A DNA stretch of 46,960 bases from positions 1 to 46,960 of the forward strand of contig JAAEZI010000017.1 in assembly GCA_018222915.1 (NCBI GenBank). The letters run 5' to 3'. Of this stretch, positions 16,723 to 25,968 are shown piece after piece (within the stretch, counting starts at the first letter, position 1; the number at the start of each line of letters is the position of its first letter). The position numbers were made by a program, and so were the translations under genes. Origin of the DNA: Algicola sp. GTDB taxonomy: Bacteria; Bacteroidota; Bacteroidia; Flavobacteriales; Flavobacteriaceae. The notes under the pieces were generated by a model that made no database searches, was not told the DNA's origin, and saw only the letters and a list, made by a program, of their open reading frames with translations.

Positions 16723-19227
16723 TTACTTTTTAGACGTCGTTTTCTTTTTAGTGCTTTTCTTTTTGGTCGCTGCTTTTTTCTTAGGCGCCTTTTTTTCAAT
16801 ATGAGCCTTAGCTTCTTCCAAGGTCATTTCTGAAACATCAACGGTTTTAGGTAGCTCTACCTTTATTTTACCTTTGATGATATTATGCCTTCCCCATCTA
16901 GCCTTTTCAACTCGGATACCTTCATCTTCCCAGTGATGGATCAGTTTATCTTTTTCCTTTTGGATTTTATCTTCAATCAATTCTACGATATCACTGTCAG
17001 ATAAATTATCCCAATCGTATTTTTTATTGACGTTAATAAACATGTTGTTCCATTTAATAAATGGACCAAATCGTCCTTTACCTTTTTGAACAGGTAAATC
17101 CTGATACATATATATAGGTGCGTCTGCTTTTTGCTTTTCTTTAATAAGTTCGATGGCTTGATCCATCTCTACATCTACTGGATTCGTTCCAGCTGGAAGG
17201 GATACATATTTCTTTCCGAACTTCACATAAGGTCCAAATCGGCCGTTATTGACTTCCACTGATTCTCCATCATACGTACCCAACTGCTTTGGAAGCTTAA
17301 AAAGTTCCATGGCTTCTTCGTAGGTAATCGTGGTTAACTGCTGGTCTGGTGACAAACTTGCAAATTGTGGTTTTTCATCATCATCTACAGTTCCTATTTG
17401 CACCATAGGCCCGAACTTTCCTAAACGGACACTCACCTGTTTTCCAGTTTTCGGATCTGTACCGAGTACCCGTTCACCAGATTCACGATCGGCATTTTCT
17501 TGAACATCTTCAACTTTTGGATGAAAGGTTTTGTAAAAGTCCTTCATCATTTTAGTCCAATCTTCTTTTCCTTCAGCGATTTCATCAAAATCAGCTTCCA
17601 CCTTGGCAGTGAAATTATAATCTAAGATGCCTCCAAAGTGATTGACTAAAAAATCTGTCACAATCATCCCTATATCTGTAGGTACTAATTTTCCTTTATC
17701 GCTATGAACTTTCTCGGTCAGTTTTTTCTCTGTTAATTTCCCTTCTTGCAACACTAACTGCGAATAGTCACGCTCAACGCCTTCATTCGATCCTTTTTCC
17801 ACATAATTCCTGTTTTGAATCGTTGAAATGGTAGGCGCATATGTAGACGGTCGACCTATACCCAACTCCTCGAGCTGTTTTACTAAAGACGCTTCTGTAT
17901 ATCTATATGGTGCACGAGAAAAACGCTCAGTAGCCGTAATGTAACTGTTCAATAAAGTTTCATTGACTTTCATAGCTGGCAACATACCTTCTTGTTCCAC
18001 ATCCTCATCGTCCGTGCCTTCTAAATATACCTTTAAAAACCCTTCAAATGTGATGACCTCTCCATTAGCTGTAAATGTTTCACTATGAGTTGAAGCTTCA
18101 ATCTTTACATTGGTACGTTCCATCTTAGCATCACTCATTTGTGAAGCAATGGCACGTTTCCAAATTAAATCGTACAAACGTGCTTGATCACGTTCGATAT
18201 TCACTGTATGTCTTTTGAAATCTGTTGGACGAATGGCTTCGTGAGCTTCTTGTGCGCCTTTAGATTTTCCTTTGTAATTTCTTGGTTTGCTAAAATCAGC
18301 ACCATAAGCCGCTTCAATTTCTGCTTGCGCTCCATTGCGTGCTTCATCAGATAAATTCACACTATCGGTTCTCATATAAGTAATGAGACCTGCTTCGTAT
18401 AAACGTTGTGCGTTACTCATAGTTCTACTCACCGAAAACCCTAATTTACGAGAGGCTTCTTGTTGCAAAGTAGAGGTTGTAAATGGCGCTGCAGGCGATT
18501 TCTTAGCTGGCTTTTTCTCTAGATTAGCTACTTTAAAATTTGCACTAGCGTTGGATTCTAAAAATTTGTAAGCCTCTTCTTTAGTGCTAAAGTTCTTCGG
18601 AAGTTTGGCCTTAAATGTTTGGCCGTCTTCATTAGAAAACTCCGCATCTATTCTAAATGACGCCGTTGGTGTAAACTCTTGAATTTCGCGTTCGCGTTCC
18701 ACAATTAATCTTACAGAAACCGATTGTACACGTCCAGCTGATAAGCCTCCTTTGACTTTACGCCATAATACTGGAGATAACTCATAACCAACAATCCTAT
18801 CTAATACACGTCTTGCTTGTTGCGCATCCACCAAATCATAATCGATACCTCTCGGGTTATCTATGGCTTTTTGAATGGCTGACTTCGTGATTTCATGAAA
18901 TACAATACGCTTGGTCTTAGATTTATCTAAGCCTAAAGTCTCCGCCAAATGCCAAGCAATGGCCTCACCCTCTCGATCCTCATCACTTGCTAACCAAACC
19001 ATTTCGGCTTTCTTGGCTAGCTCCTTGAGCTTTTTGACAACGTCCTTTTTGTCTTTTGAAACTTGATACTTAGGTTTAAAATCACCTTCAACATCAACTC
19101 CCAATTCTTTAGAAGGCAAGTCTGCTATATGTCCAAAACTGGATTCTACTTTGAAATCCTTTCCAAGAAATTTCTCGATGGTTTTGGCTTTAGCTGGTGA
19201 CTCTACAATGACTAAATTCTTCGGCAT
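16723..19227 (-). CDS. topA: DNA topoisomerase I
   Basis: An 834-residue type IA topoisomerase that relaxes negative supercoils. From the N-terminus it has a Toprim domain (VIVESPAKAKTIEKFLG, acidic DEDREGEAIAWHL near residue 83) and the central topoisomerase domain with the active tyrosine, Tyr284, in LITYMRTDS. Then come several C-terminal repeats (LGKFGPMVQIG, NGRFGPYVKFG, KGRFGPFIKW), and last a tail of Lys, Thr and Ser. The open frame extends to a TTG at 19260, but a -7 box lies between it and the ATG at 19227, and MPKNLVIVESPAKAK is the usual N-terminus. Confidence 0.96.
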   Translation of the reverse strand: MPKNLVIVESPAKAKTIEKFLGKDFKVESSFGHIADLPSKELGVDVEGDFKPKYQVSKDKKDVVKKLKELAKKAEMVWLASDEDREGEAIAWHLAETLGLDKSKTKRIVFHEITKSAIQKAIDNPRGIDYDLVDAQQARRVLDRIVGYELSPVLWRKVKGGLSAGRVQSVSVRLIVEREREIQEFTPTASFRIDAEFSNEDGQTFKAKLPKNFSTKEEAYKFLESNASANFKVANLEKKPAKKSPAAPFTTSTLQQEASRKLGFSVSRTMSNAQRLYEAGLITYMRTDSVNLSDEARNGAQAEIEAAYGADFSKPRNYKGKSKGAQEAHEAIRPTDFKRHTVNIERDQARLYDLIWKRAIASQMSDAKMERTNVKIEASTHSETFTANGEVITFEGFLKVYLEGTDDEDVEQEGMLPAMKVNETLLNSYITATERFSRAPYRYTEASLVKQLEELGIGRPSTYAPTISTIQNRNYVEKGSNEGVERDYSQLVLQEGKLTEKKLTEKVHSDKGKLVPTDIGMIVTDFLVNHFGGILDYNFTAKVEADFDEIAEGKEDWTKMMKDFYKTFHPKVEDVQENADRESGERVLGTDPKTGKQVSVRLGKFGPMVQIGTVDDDEKPQFASLSPDQQLTTITYEEAMELFKLPKQLGTYDGESVEVNNGRFGPYVKFGKKYVSLPAGTNPVDVEMDQAIELIKEKQKADAPIYMYQDLPVQKGKGRFGPFIKWNNMFINVNKKYDWDNLSDSDIVELIEDKIQKEKDKLIHHWEDEGIRVEKARWGRHNIIKGKIKVELPKTVDVSEMTLEEAKAHIEKKAPKKKAATKKKSTKKKTTSKK

Positions 19228-19246
19228 ATGTGATTTTTTGAGGGTA

Positions 19247-19254
19247 CAAATGTA
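19247..19254 (-). promoter_or_regulatory. Putative topA -7 box (TACATTTG)
   Basis: Exact TAnnTTTG match on the minus strand, 20 bases upstream of the topA ATG at 19227. It places the transcription start near 19242 and argues against initiation at the upstream TTG (19260). Confidence 0.45.
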
Positions 19255-19347
19255 TGTCAAAAAAAATTTATCTTCCTAATTAAAATACAAATCCATGGTA
19301 TTTTATCCTAAAAACAATGACTTTCATCTAAGTTATTTAAACAATAA

Positions 19348-19368
19348 AAGCCCGAACATATCGGGCTT
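19348..19368 (-). terminator. Terminator after the LVIVD lipoprotein gene
   Basis: AAGCCCGA and TCGGGCTT form a perfect eight-pair stem around a five-base loop. On the minus strand it is followed by TTATTGTTT. It lies about 20 bases beyond the stop codon of the LVIVD gene and before topA's promoter. Confidence 0.75.
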
Positions 19369-19388
19369 CAATTCTAAATTTTCAATTC

Positions 19389-20615
19389 TTAATTCAGAAT
19401 ATAGGTACTTAACAATGTGATTGTATTTTCACCAACATACTCATATTGATAAAGTGCATTATCTGAAATCATAAGTAGCTTATCATTTAAAGGAATCACA
19501 TCGGTAGCCTGCACATCGTTAAAGGCATGCAACAATTGTACATCTGATGGATCTGTCTTATCAAACACCTTCAATCCTGAAGTGCCATCACAGACAAACA
19601 AATGATTACCCTTAAAACCTAAACCATAAGGATTATCTAATTCATACTGTCCTATCAACTGCGGCTGACTTTTATCTGTGACATCGATTACTTCTAAAAC
19701 ACTTTGATCTTGACCACAAAAATTCCCGCCTCTTAAAGTTAAATAGGCATAATTGCCATCCACCACCACTGGATCACAACCTTCCCAATGTGTGAATTCT
19801 GAAATAAATTCAGGCGACTCTGGATTTTCCAAACTGTGAATAAACATACCGTTGTCACCACCTAGATAGAGATAACCATCAGCATGAAACATGGTTTCGA
19901 TACGCCATCCAGCGTAGGTTGTAGATACTAAATTTGGCTGAAGAAGATTAGAGATATCGAAGGTATTCATTTGTGATTCACCAACCGTATACAGGTAATC
20001 TGAAACAATCTGAAAACGCGCCAAAGAACCTCCCACACCAATGGTATTCGTATTACCAGCTTCAGCACCATCAAAGGTAAATACATCATCACCTTGATAA
20101 ACTTCCCGACGTTCTTCAATCAAATCCCACCCAACGATAACATCGGTATCTGAAGCAAATTCGCCGTAATCCAAAAAATCAGCACCTTCAGGAATTTGAT
20201 AATCATATATCTCGAACACATCTTCCAACCTACCAACTTCAGTAATACTCGAAATGTTCGCAATATCAAAAACGACCAAATCGATGGCACTATCGGCATA
20301 CAAATAATCATTTTTTATAGAGATATCCTCATTTCCAGGAATGTAAATAAAACTCACTTGCTGTGGTGCCGTTGGATTAGAATTATCTAACACATGAACC
20401 CCTTTAAACTTTTCATTAATAAAAATAAATTCTTGGTACGCATACACCTTGCCCACATTTAATATAGGCTTAGGTGATTGAATTTCAACGGAAGAACGCA
20501 ATGCCGTTTTTGTTATGGTTTGAGGGATAGCCACTACGACCGTCTCAAATTGGTTGTCATCATTATTACAAGACCAACAACATATAATGATAAAAACAAG
20601 GACTAAATTTTTCAT
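19389..20615 (-). CDS. LVIVD-repeat lipoprotein
   Basis: A 408-residue lipoprotein: the signal peptide MKNLVLVFIIICCWSC ends in Cys16, followed by NNDDN. The mature protein shows repeats of the LVIVD type (DLVVFDIANISSITEVGRL, MNTFDISNLLQPNLVSTTY, LKVFDKTDPSDVQLLHAF), expected to form a beta-propeller. Such proteins are common cell-surface or periplasmic proteins in Bacteroidetes with no known activity. It is 18 bases downstream of another small lipoprotein gene and probably co-transcribed with it. Confidence 0.85.
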   Translation of the reverse strand: MKNLVLVFIIICCWSCNNDDNQFETVVVAIPQTITKTALRSSVEIQSPKPILNVGKVYAYQEFIFINEKFKGVHVLDNSNPTAPQQVSFIYIPGNEDISIKNDYLYADSAIDLVVFDIANISSITEVGRLEDVFEIYDYQIPEGADFLDYGEFASDTDVIVGWDLIEERREVYQGDDVFTFDGAEAGNTNTIGVGGSLARFQIVSDYLYTVGESQMNTFDISNLLQPNLVSTTYAGWRIETMFHADGYLYLGGDNGMFIHSLENPESPEFISEFTHWEGCDPVVVDGNYAYLTLRGGNFCGQDQSVLEVIDVTDKSQPQLIGQYELDNPYGLGFKGNHLFVCDGTSGLKVFDKTDPSDVQLLHAFNDVQATDVIPLNDKLLMISDNALYQYEYVGENTITLLSTYILN

Positions 20616-20633
20616 GACAATGGGTCGTATGCG

Positions 20634-21071
20634 TTAATAACTATAAAGTAGTGGTTCTGGAAACCCTTCAATATTTAATAAGATATCATTACTCCCTTCC
20701 ACTTGTAAAGCAGTTAAATCAAAGGATCGTGATCTGGAAAAAACGGCCAAGCAGGTTTCATCATTACCAAACACAAATTTTAGATACCGTTGCTCTGGCA
20801 ATGATTCAGCAACGCTTCCAGAATCAACGAGAACCATACTCCAAGAATGACCATCGCATCCACTCGCCGCAATTTCAATGGTAAGACAATTGTCTACAAT
20901 TTCAGAACCGATATACTCATACACATCAGTTTCTGCCGTTTCATAGAAGCCGGCATCTACAACAACGGTTTGATCACATGGCGATGCTTGCATTTCATCA
21001 TCATCACATTGTGTATTCATAAACAACGCCATACAACATACCATTATCAAAATGCGTTTGGTTACTCTCAT
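20634..21071 (-). CDS. Small lipoprotein of unknown function
   Basis: A 145-residue predicted lipoprotein. The start at 21071 gives MRVTKRILIMVCCMALFMNT followed by QCDDDE, a plausible signal and lipidated Cys. The frame extends upstream to 21152, but a -7 box at 21146-21153 overlaps that start, so the shorter form is preferred. The mature part has four further cysteines (SPCDQ, DNCLT, SGCDG, ETCLA) that could form two disulfides, and looks beta-rich. I do not recognise a family. It leads the pair with the LVIVD gene. Confidence 0.65.
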   Translation of the reverse strand: MRVTKRILIMVCCMALFMNTQCDDDEMQASPCDQTVVVDAGFYETAETDVYEYIGSEIVDNCLTIEIAASGCDGHSWSMVLVDSGSVAESLPEQRYLKFVFGNDETCLAVFSRSRSFDLTALQVEGSNDILLNIEGFPEPLLYSY

Positions 21072-21145
21072 ATCTTTTGGTTTACCTATTAGATGGAAAT
21101 ACCTTAAAAAGGTTGCGTTAATTAATGAAAAAAAATGAACAACTC

Positions 21146-21153
21146 CAAACATA
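21146..21153 (-). promoter_or_regulatory. Putative -7 box (TATGTTTG) for the lipoprotein pair
   Basis: Exact TAnnTTTG match on the minus strand about 75 bases upstream of the preferred start at 21071. It lies back to back with the miaB promoter; the inverted repeat at 21162-21176 sits between the two. Confidence 0.4.
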
Positions 21154-21161
21154 TTTCACTT

Positions 21162-21176
21162 ATGACACTTTGTCAT
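21162..21176. promoter_or_regulatory. Inverted repeat ATGACA-N3-TGTCAT overlapping the miaB -33 region
   Basis: Perfect six-base arms with a CTT spacer. It lies in the divergent region between the lipoprotein pair and miaB and covers the TTG at 21170-21172. A related sequence (ACTTTGTCA shared) sits upstream of groES. It is a candidate operator for a dimeric regulator. Confidence 0.45.
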
Positions 21177-21201
21177 AATCCTTAAAATTATACTATCTTT
21201 G
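21170..21201 (+). promoter_or_regulatory. Putative miaB promoter (TTG-N21-TATCTTTG)
   Basis: TATCTTTG at 21194-21201 is an exact TAnnTTTG match, and TTG at 21170-21172 lies 21 bases upstream, slightly longer than consensus. Predicted start near 21206, leader about 32 bases. Confidence 0.5.
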
Positions 21202-21237
21202 CATGCTTATTGACTGTACAACGCTTTAGCACGATTT

Positions 21238-22683
21238 ATGGAGAAAACAATAGATGAGAACAAACAAGGTGAAAGCCTCGTTTTAGAACAAAAAGTTGGA
21301 AATCACCGAAAACTCTTTATTGAGAGTTATGGCTGTGCTATGAACTTTAGTGATAGCGAAATCGTAGCTTCTATACTTTCGGAGGAAGGTTACAATACCA
21401 CCCAACGTCTTGAAGATGCTGATTTAGTATTGGTAAACACTTGCTCCATTCGTGATAAAGCAGAACAAACTGTTAGAAAACGATTAGAAAAATACAACGC
21501 CGTAAAGCGTATCAATCCTAAAATGAAAGTGGGTGTGTTAGGCTGTATGGCCGAACGCCTAAAAACTAAATTTTTAGAAGAGGAAAAAATAGTAGATCTT
21601 GTTGTAGGTCCTGATGCTTATAAAGATTTACCTAACTTATTGGCTGAAGTTGATGAAGGTCGTGATGCGATTAACGTCATTTTATCTAAAGAAGAAACGT
21701 ATGGTGATATAGCACCTGTGCGATTAAACACCAATGGCGTCACTGCTTTTGTATCCATTACGCGCGGTTGTGATAATATGTGTACGTTCTGCGTGGTTCC
21801 TTTCACACGTGGACGTGAGCGCAGTCGTGATCCTCAAAGTATTATCGAAGAAATTAACGACTTATGGCAAAAAGGCTATAAGGAAATTACCCTTCTGGGG
21901 CAAAATGTAGATAGCTATTTATGGTATGGCGGTGGACTCAAAAAAGACTTTGACAAAGCCTCAGACCTACAGAAGGCAACGGCTGTTAATTTTGCGAATT
22001 TATTAGAATTGTGTGCGAAGGCACAACCAAAAATGCGCATTCGTTTTTCGACATCAAATCCGCAGGACCTCACCTTAGATGTTATTGAAACGATGGCTAA
22101 GTATCACAATATATGCAAGCATATTCACTTACCCGTTCAAAGTGGTAGTGATCGCATACTCAAAGCGATGAATCGCTTACATACGCGAGAGGAATATTTT
22201 GAACTTATTGATAATATTAGACGAATTCTTCCAGAATGTGCCATTAGTCAGGATATGATTTCTGGTTTCCCTACGGAAACGGAACAAGACCATCAGGACA
22301 CGTTGAGTCTCATGGATTATGTGAAGTATAATTTTGGATATATGTTTACCTATTCAGAACGACCAGGAACGCTAGCAGAACGAAAATTGGAGGATGATAT
22401 TCCTGAAGCTGTAAAAAAACGACGTTTAGCTGAAATTGTTCAGCGTCAACGTGAACATAGTGAAATAAGAACCAAAGAATATCTCAATACAACCGTTGAA
22501 GTATTAATAGAACGCCAATCAAAAAAATCAAGCGAACAATGGTCGGGAAGAACGTCGCAAAATATCGTAGCTGTATTTCCTAAAGCGCATTACAAGGTTG
22601 GTGATTTAGTGACTGTGCATATTACCGACTGTACAAGTGCAACACTTATTGGTGAAGCTACAGGCTATTCAAACTACAATTAA
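21238..22683 (+). CDS. miaB: tRNA-2-methylthio-N6-dimethylallyladenosine synthase MiaB
   Basis: A 481-residue radical SAM methylthiotransferase that converts i6A37 to ms2i6A37 in tRNAs. The N-terminal UPF0004 domain has the auxiliary [4Fe-4S] cysteines C33 (ESYGCAMN), C69 (VNTCS) and C103 (VLGCMAE). The radical SAM cluster is C178, C182, C185 (GCDNMCTFC). The C-terminal part is a TRAM domain. Length and order match MiaB rather than RimO. It opens a rightward run with the sigma-54 activator 23 bases downstream. Confidence 0.96.
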   Translation: MEKTIDENKQGESLVLEQKVGNHRKLFIESYGCAMNFSDSEIVASILSEEGYNTTQRLEDADLVLVNTCSIRDKAEQTVRKRLEKYNAVKRINPKMKVGVLGCMAERLKTKFLEEEKIVDLVVGPDAYKDLPNLLAEVDEGRDAINVILSKEETYGDIAPVRLNTNGVTAFVSITRGCDNMCTFCVVPFTRGRERSRDPQSIIEEINDLWQKGYKEITLLGQNVDSYLWYGGGLKKDFDKASDLQKATAVNFANLLELCAKAQPKMRIRFSTSNPQDLTLDVIETMAKYHNICKHIHLPVQSGSDRILKAMNRLHTREEYFELIDNIRRILPECAISQDMISGFPTETEQDHQDTLSLMDYVKYNFGYMFTYSERPGTLAERKLEDDIPEAVKKRRLAEIVQRQREHSEIRTKEYLNTTVEVLIERQSKKSSEQWSGRTSQNIVAVFPKAHYKVGDLVTVHITDCTSATLIGEATGYSNYN

Positions 22684-22706
22684 CAACAGCAGCATCACAT
22701 ATATCT

Positions 22707-23978
22707 ATGGAATCCATTCAAGCTATAAAACAACGTTTCGGAATTATTGGAAATGACCCAAAACTTAATCGCGCCATTGAAAAAGCGATACAGGTGGCAC
22801 CAACTGATATTTCAGTACTCGTGACTGGAGAAAGTGGAGTTGGAAAAGAAAGTATTCCAAAAATCATTCACCAACTATCACATCGTAAACACGGAAAATA
22901 TATTGCTGTTAACTGTGGTGCCATCCCTGAAGGCACCATCGACAGTGAATTATTTGGACATGAAAAAGGAGCATTTACAGGCGCAACTCAAACCCGTTCT
23001 GGCTATTTTGAAGTTGCTGATGGTGGTACGATATTTTTAGATGAAGTAGGAGAATTACCGCTGACGACGCAAGTCCGTTTATTACGTGTTTTGGAAAATG
23101 GCGAATTCATCAAGGTAGGTTCTAGCAAAGTTCAAAAAACCAACGTTAGAATTGTCGCTGCGACTAATGTTAACATGTTTGAAGCGATTAAAAAAGAGAA
23201 GTTCCGTGAAGATCTTTACTATCGTCTCAGTACGGTCGACATCAATATTCCTCCCTTGCGAGAACGAAAGGAAGACATCCACTTATTATTTAGAAAATTT
23301 GCAAGCGATTTCGCTCTAAAATATAAAATGCCAACCATAAAACTCACCGATGACGCGGTAGAAGTTTTACAAAAACACCGTTGGAATGGTAACATCCGAC
23401 AACTGCGAAATGTGGCCGAACAAATTTCTGTATTGGAACAAAACCGCACCATAAGCGTGGGTACCTTGCAAGGATACTTGCCTAGCGGAAGCAACAACTT
23501 ACCTGCAGTCATTAATGCATCAAAATCTGAAAGTGATTTTAGTAATGAACGTGAAATTTTGTATAAGGTTCTATTTGACATGAAAGGTGATTTGAATGAC
23601 CTTAAAAAATTGACGATGGAATTGATGAAAAGCGGCAATGTTTCTGATGTCAAAAAAGACAATGAAGGTTTGATACAAAAGATCTATGGTGAGCCGCAAA
23701 ACGATAGTGCCGAAGAGGCCTTTGAGGATTTGGAAATTTTAGCGATTCCTGAGCAAACAGAAGATACCTTTGATGTAGATGATAAAAATCAAAACACTGA
23801 TAAATATCATTTTGCCGAAGAGATCGAGGAAGAAGAAACCTTGTCTCTACAGGATAAGGAATTAGAGCTGATAAAAAAATCTTTAGAACGCCATCAAGGC
23901 AAACGAAAATTAGCTGCCGCCGAATTAGGAATTAGTGAACGTACGCTCTACAGAAAAATAAAGCAATACGATTTGTAA
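22707..23978 (+). CDS. Sigma-54 dependent transcriptional activator (no sensor domain)
   Basis: A 423-residue enhancer-binding protein. The AAA+ domain starts almost at the N-terminus: Walker A GESGVGKE (41-48), the sigma-54 contact loop GAFTGA (88-93) and Walker B GGTIFLDEVGEL (106-117). A long acidic linker (about residues 270-375) leads to a Fis-type helix-turn-helix (about 385-423, KLAAAELGISERTLYRKIKQ). There is no receiver, GAF or PAS domain, so activity must be set by other means such as protein partners or level. It is probably co-transcribed with miaB. A sigma-54-like promoter precedes groES 3.5 kb downstream; a regulatory link is inferred. Confidence 0.93.
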   Translation: MESIQAIKQRFGIIGNDPKLNRAIEKAIQVAPTDISVLVTGESGVGKESIPKIIHQLSHRKHGKYIAVNCGAIPEGTIDSELFGHEKGAFTGATQTRSGYFEVADGGTIFLDEVGELPLTTQVRLLRVLENGEFIKVGSSKVQKTNVRIVAATNVNMFEAIKKEKFREDLYYRLSTVDINIPPLRERKEDIHLLFRKFASDFALKYKMPTIKLTDDAVEVLQKHRWNGNIRQLRNVAEQISVLEQNRTISVGTLQGYLPSGSNNLPAVINASKSESDFSNEREILYKVLFDMKGDLNDLKKLTMELMKSGNVSDVKKDNEGLIQKIYGEPQNDSAEEAFEDLEILAIPEQTEDTFDVDDKNQNTDKYHFAEEIEEEETLSLQDKELELIKKSLERHQGKRKLAAAELGISERTLYRKIKQYDL

Positions 23979-24001
23979 TTTATTGATTTTATTATCTTTA
24001 C
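23973..24001 (+). promoter_or_regulatory. Putative promoter of the DUF11-type lipoprotein gene
   Basis: TTTG at 23973-23976 is followed after 17 bases by TATCTTTA, one base off TAnnTTTG. Predicted start near 24007, 23 bases before the ATG. It would give this gene expression independent of miaB. Confidence 0.4.
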
Positions 24002-24029
24002 AGGACAGTCAACAATAATTTATCAATTT

Positions 24030-25385
24030 ATGAAGCGTCCTTTAAAAATAATGTTTTCATTGTACATGCTCATAGTTTGCTCCTGTAGTAGTGAAAATGA
24101 TATCAACGAGCCAACTGAAAATCCCTCTCTAAAAATCACTAACGAAGTTGATTCAGAAGATAACGGTAATAATTATCTGGGCGCAGACGACCTACTAACC
24201 TACAGCATTACTGTCACTAACAATGGGGATGTTCCTTTAACAAATCTGACCATTGTTTCTACATTGAAAAATCTCTCGGATACCAATTTGAATTTAACCA
24301 CCCCAATTACTTTTATAGGGTCAGATTCAGGAAGTGGTGAAGGAACATTACAAACCAACGAAACTGCGACTTACACTGCTAACTACACAATTACGCAAAG
24401 CGATGTGGATGCTGGTGGCATCAGTCATAGTCTTATGGCAACTGCTGTATCTCCAGAAAACAACAGCATCAATGACATTAGTGACGATGGCGACAATAAT
24501 GACGGAAATACCAGTGATGATGCTACAATTACCCCAATTTCAGATGAGGCTTTCGATCCAACAATCATTGCAGAATATCATATTTTAAACTCAGAAGGTA
24601 ATCCTACAAATAGATACAAGTTTGACAGTAATGGCCGTTTCAAGGAATTACAAACATTTGACAAACATTATTATTTTACGTTTAATGATGCACAACAGCT
24701 CACCAACCTAACAACCACAACTTCAAATGGCACGCTCATAAGCTCTGAAGACATCATTTATGACGCAAACAATAGAGTAATTCAAATAGGTGATCGAAAT
24801 TTTGAGTTTTATGAATCAGACAATTATTATATCGAAACGGAAACCTATTCCATTGATGGTCCTTATTTATACGAAGATTTCAATGGAGACACTATCGAAG
24901 AATATGAAATTAATTATTTTAAGTATTCCCTTTATGATGGCAACCCAATTGTTCAACTCTGTTATTATTATGGAGGCGAACAAACCAATACCAACACTGG
25001 CGAAGAAAGCGAATGGGGTTATTGTAGCGATTTTGAAGCCAATCAATATACCAATAACATCGAAAACATTTGTAGCGATACTGATTGCGTCGACTTTTGG
25101 CATGATTCAAATACCAACCCGCTTTATGGCACTACCAATTTGATCGACATCTATGGATTTATCAGGATGTTTGGAGAACAACCCTCAAAATTAGATATTC
25201 TAATTTCGGCCAATAACTTAACAGGCATTAATTATTCAGACCCTTCTCAAATTAATTTTCTCTATACATATAATGATTACAATCTTCCGTATACCGTTAT
25301 TAGGCAATATCAAGATGAGTTAGGAATTGGTTCAGAATCTGATTATGCCATTTACTATTATCAAGGAGACATCATACCTGAATAA
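24030..25385 (+). CDS. Lipoprotein with a DUF11-type repeat domain
   Basis: A 451-residue lipoprotein: the signal peptide ends LYMLIVCSCSSEND. Residues about 33-170 form a conserved-repeat (DUF11-like) Ig-type domain, with YSITVTNNGDVPLTNLTI and the TYTANYTITQSDVDAG segment. An acidic Asp/Asn stretch follows, then about 270 residues of beta-rich sequence with short YD-like units (FDSNGRF, YDANNRVIQIGD). It probably sits on the outer membrane or cell surface. Function unknown. It has its own promoter and separates the activator gene from the lptE-like gene. Confidence 0.75.
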   Translation: MKRPLKIMFSLYMLIVCSCSSENDINEPTENPSLKITNEVDSEDNGNNYLGADDLLTYSITVTNNGDVPLTNLTIVSTLKNLSDTNLNLTTPITFIGSDSGSGEGTLQTNETATYTANYTITQSDVDAGGISHSLMATAVSPENNSINDISDDGDNNDGNTSDDATITPISDEAFDPTIIAEYHILNSEGNPTNRYKFDSNGRFKELQTFDKHYYFTFNDAQQLTNLTTTTSNGTLISSEDIIYDANNRVIQIGDRNFEFYESDNYYIETETYSIDGPYLYEDFNGDTIEEYEINYFKYSLYDGNPIVQLCYYYGGEQTNTNTGEESEWGYCSDFEANQYTNNIENICSDTDCVDFWHDSNTNPLYGTTNLIDIYGFIRMFGEQPSKLDILISANNLTGINYSDPSQINFLYTYNDYNLPYTVIRQYQDELGIGSESDYAIYYYQGDIIPE

Positions 25386-25426
25386 AAAATTTAGAAAACT
25401 TTAGGACAATCGGATAGATAAAAAGC

Positions 25427-25434
25427 TATTTTTG
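25427..25434 (+). promoter_or_regulatory. Putative -7 box (TATTTTTG) for the lptE-secG run
   Basis: Exact TAnnTTTG match 28 bases before the ATG at 25462. It overlaps the alternative upstream start at 25432, which supports the later start codon. Confidence 0.4.
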
Positions 25435-25461
25435 AAACATAAAACATTGTCAACTTTGTAC

Positions 25462-25968
25462 ATGAAGTCAATAAAACATATCCTTATTTTTTGCTTACCA
25501 ATGTTGTTTTTTGGTTGCGGTCCCTATTCATTTACCGGAACCTCCATCAAAGACAATATTGAAACTTTTCAAGTGAATTACTTTCAAAATAATTCCAATT
25601 TGGTGGAGCCTGGATTTGATAGAGATTTTACCTTAGCCTTACAAGATCTTATACTTAATCAAACGAATTTAAGTTTGGTAACATCTAATGGTGATTTAGT
25701 TTATGAAGGTGAAATTACCGAGTATCGCATCTCACCTACTACAGCACAGGCCAACAGTACAGCTGCGCAAAACAGATTGACCGTTGGTGTACGCGTTCGT
25801 TTTTTTGATAAAAATGAACCTGATGAAGAATTTGAGCAAACCTTTTCGTTTTTTTATGATTATGCAGGTAGTGAATTGCTTCAAGGTGCTCAGAAAGACA
25901 CTGCTCACGAAGAGATTTTTGAGCGACTTACACAAGATATTTTTAATGCGACATTAGCCAAATGGTAA
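25462..25968 (+). CDS. lptE: LptE-family LPS-assembly lipoprotein
   Basis: A 168-residue lipoprotein. From the ATG at 25462 the signal peptide MKSIKHILIFCLPMLFFGCG ends in a lipobox Cys, followed by the PYSFTGTSI segment typical of Bacteroidetes LptE-like proteins. The family works with LptD to insert lipopolysaccharide into the outer leaflet. The upstream ATG at 25432 overlaps a -7 box and adds residues that spoil the signal peptide. The stop codon abuts the next ATG (TAA-ATG at 25969), so the TPR protein is likely translationally coupled. The symbol rests on family resemblance. Confidence 0.85.
   Translation: MKSIKHILIFCLPMLFFGCGPYSFTGTSIKDNIETFQVNYFQNNSNLVEPGFDRDFTLALQDLILNQTNLSLVTSNGDLVYEGEITEYRISPTTAQANSTAAQNRLTVGVRVRFFDKNEPDEEFEQTFSFFYDYAGSELLQGAQKDTAHEEIFERLTQDIFNATLAKW

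Noticed and set aside
23219-23662. 147-codon frame opposite the sigma-54 activator
   Set aside because: Shadow of the activator gene, which has intact AAA+ motifs in the other direction.
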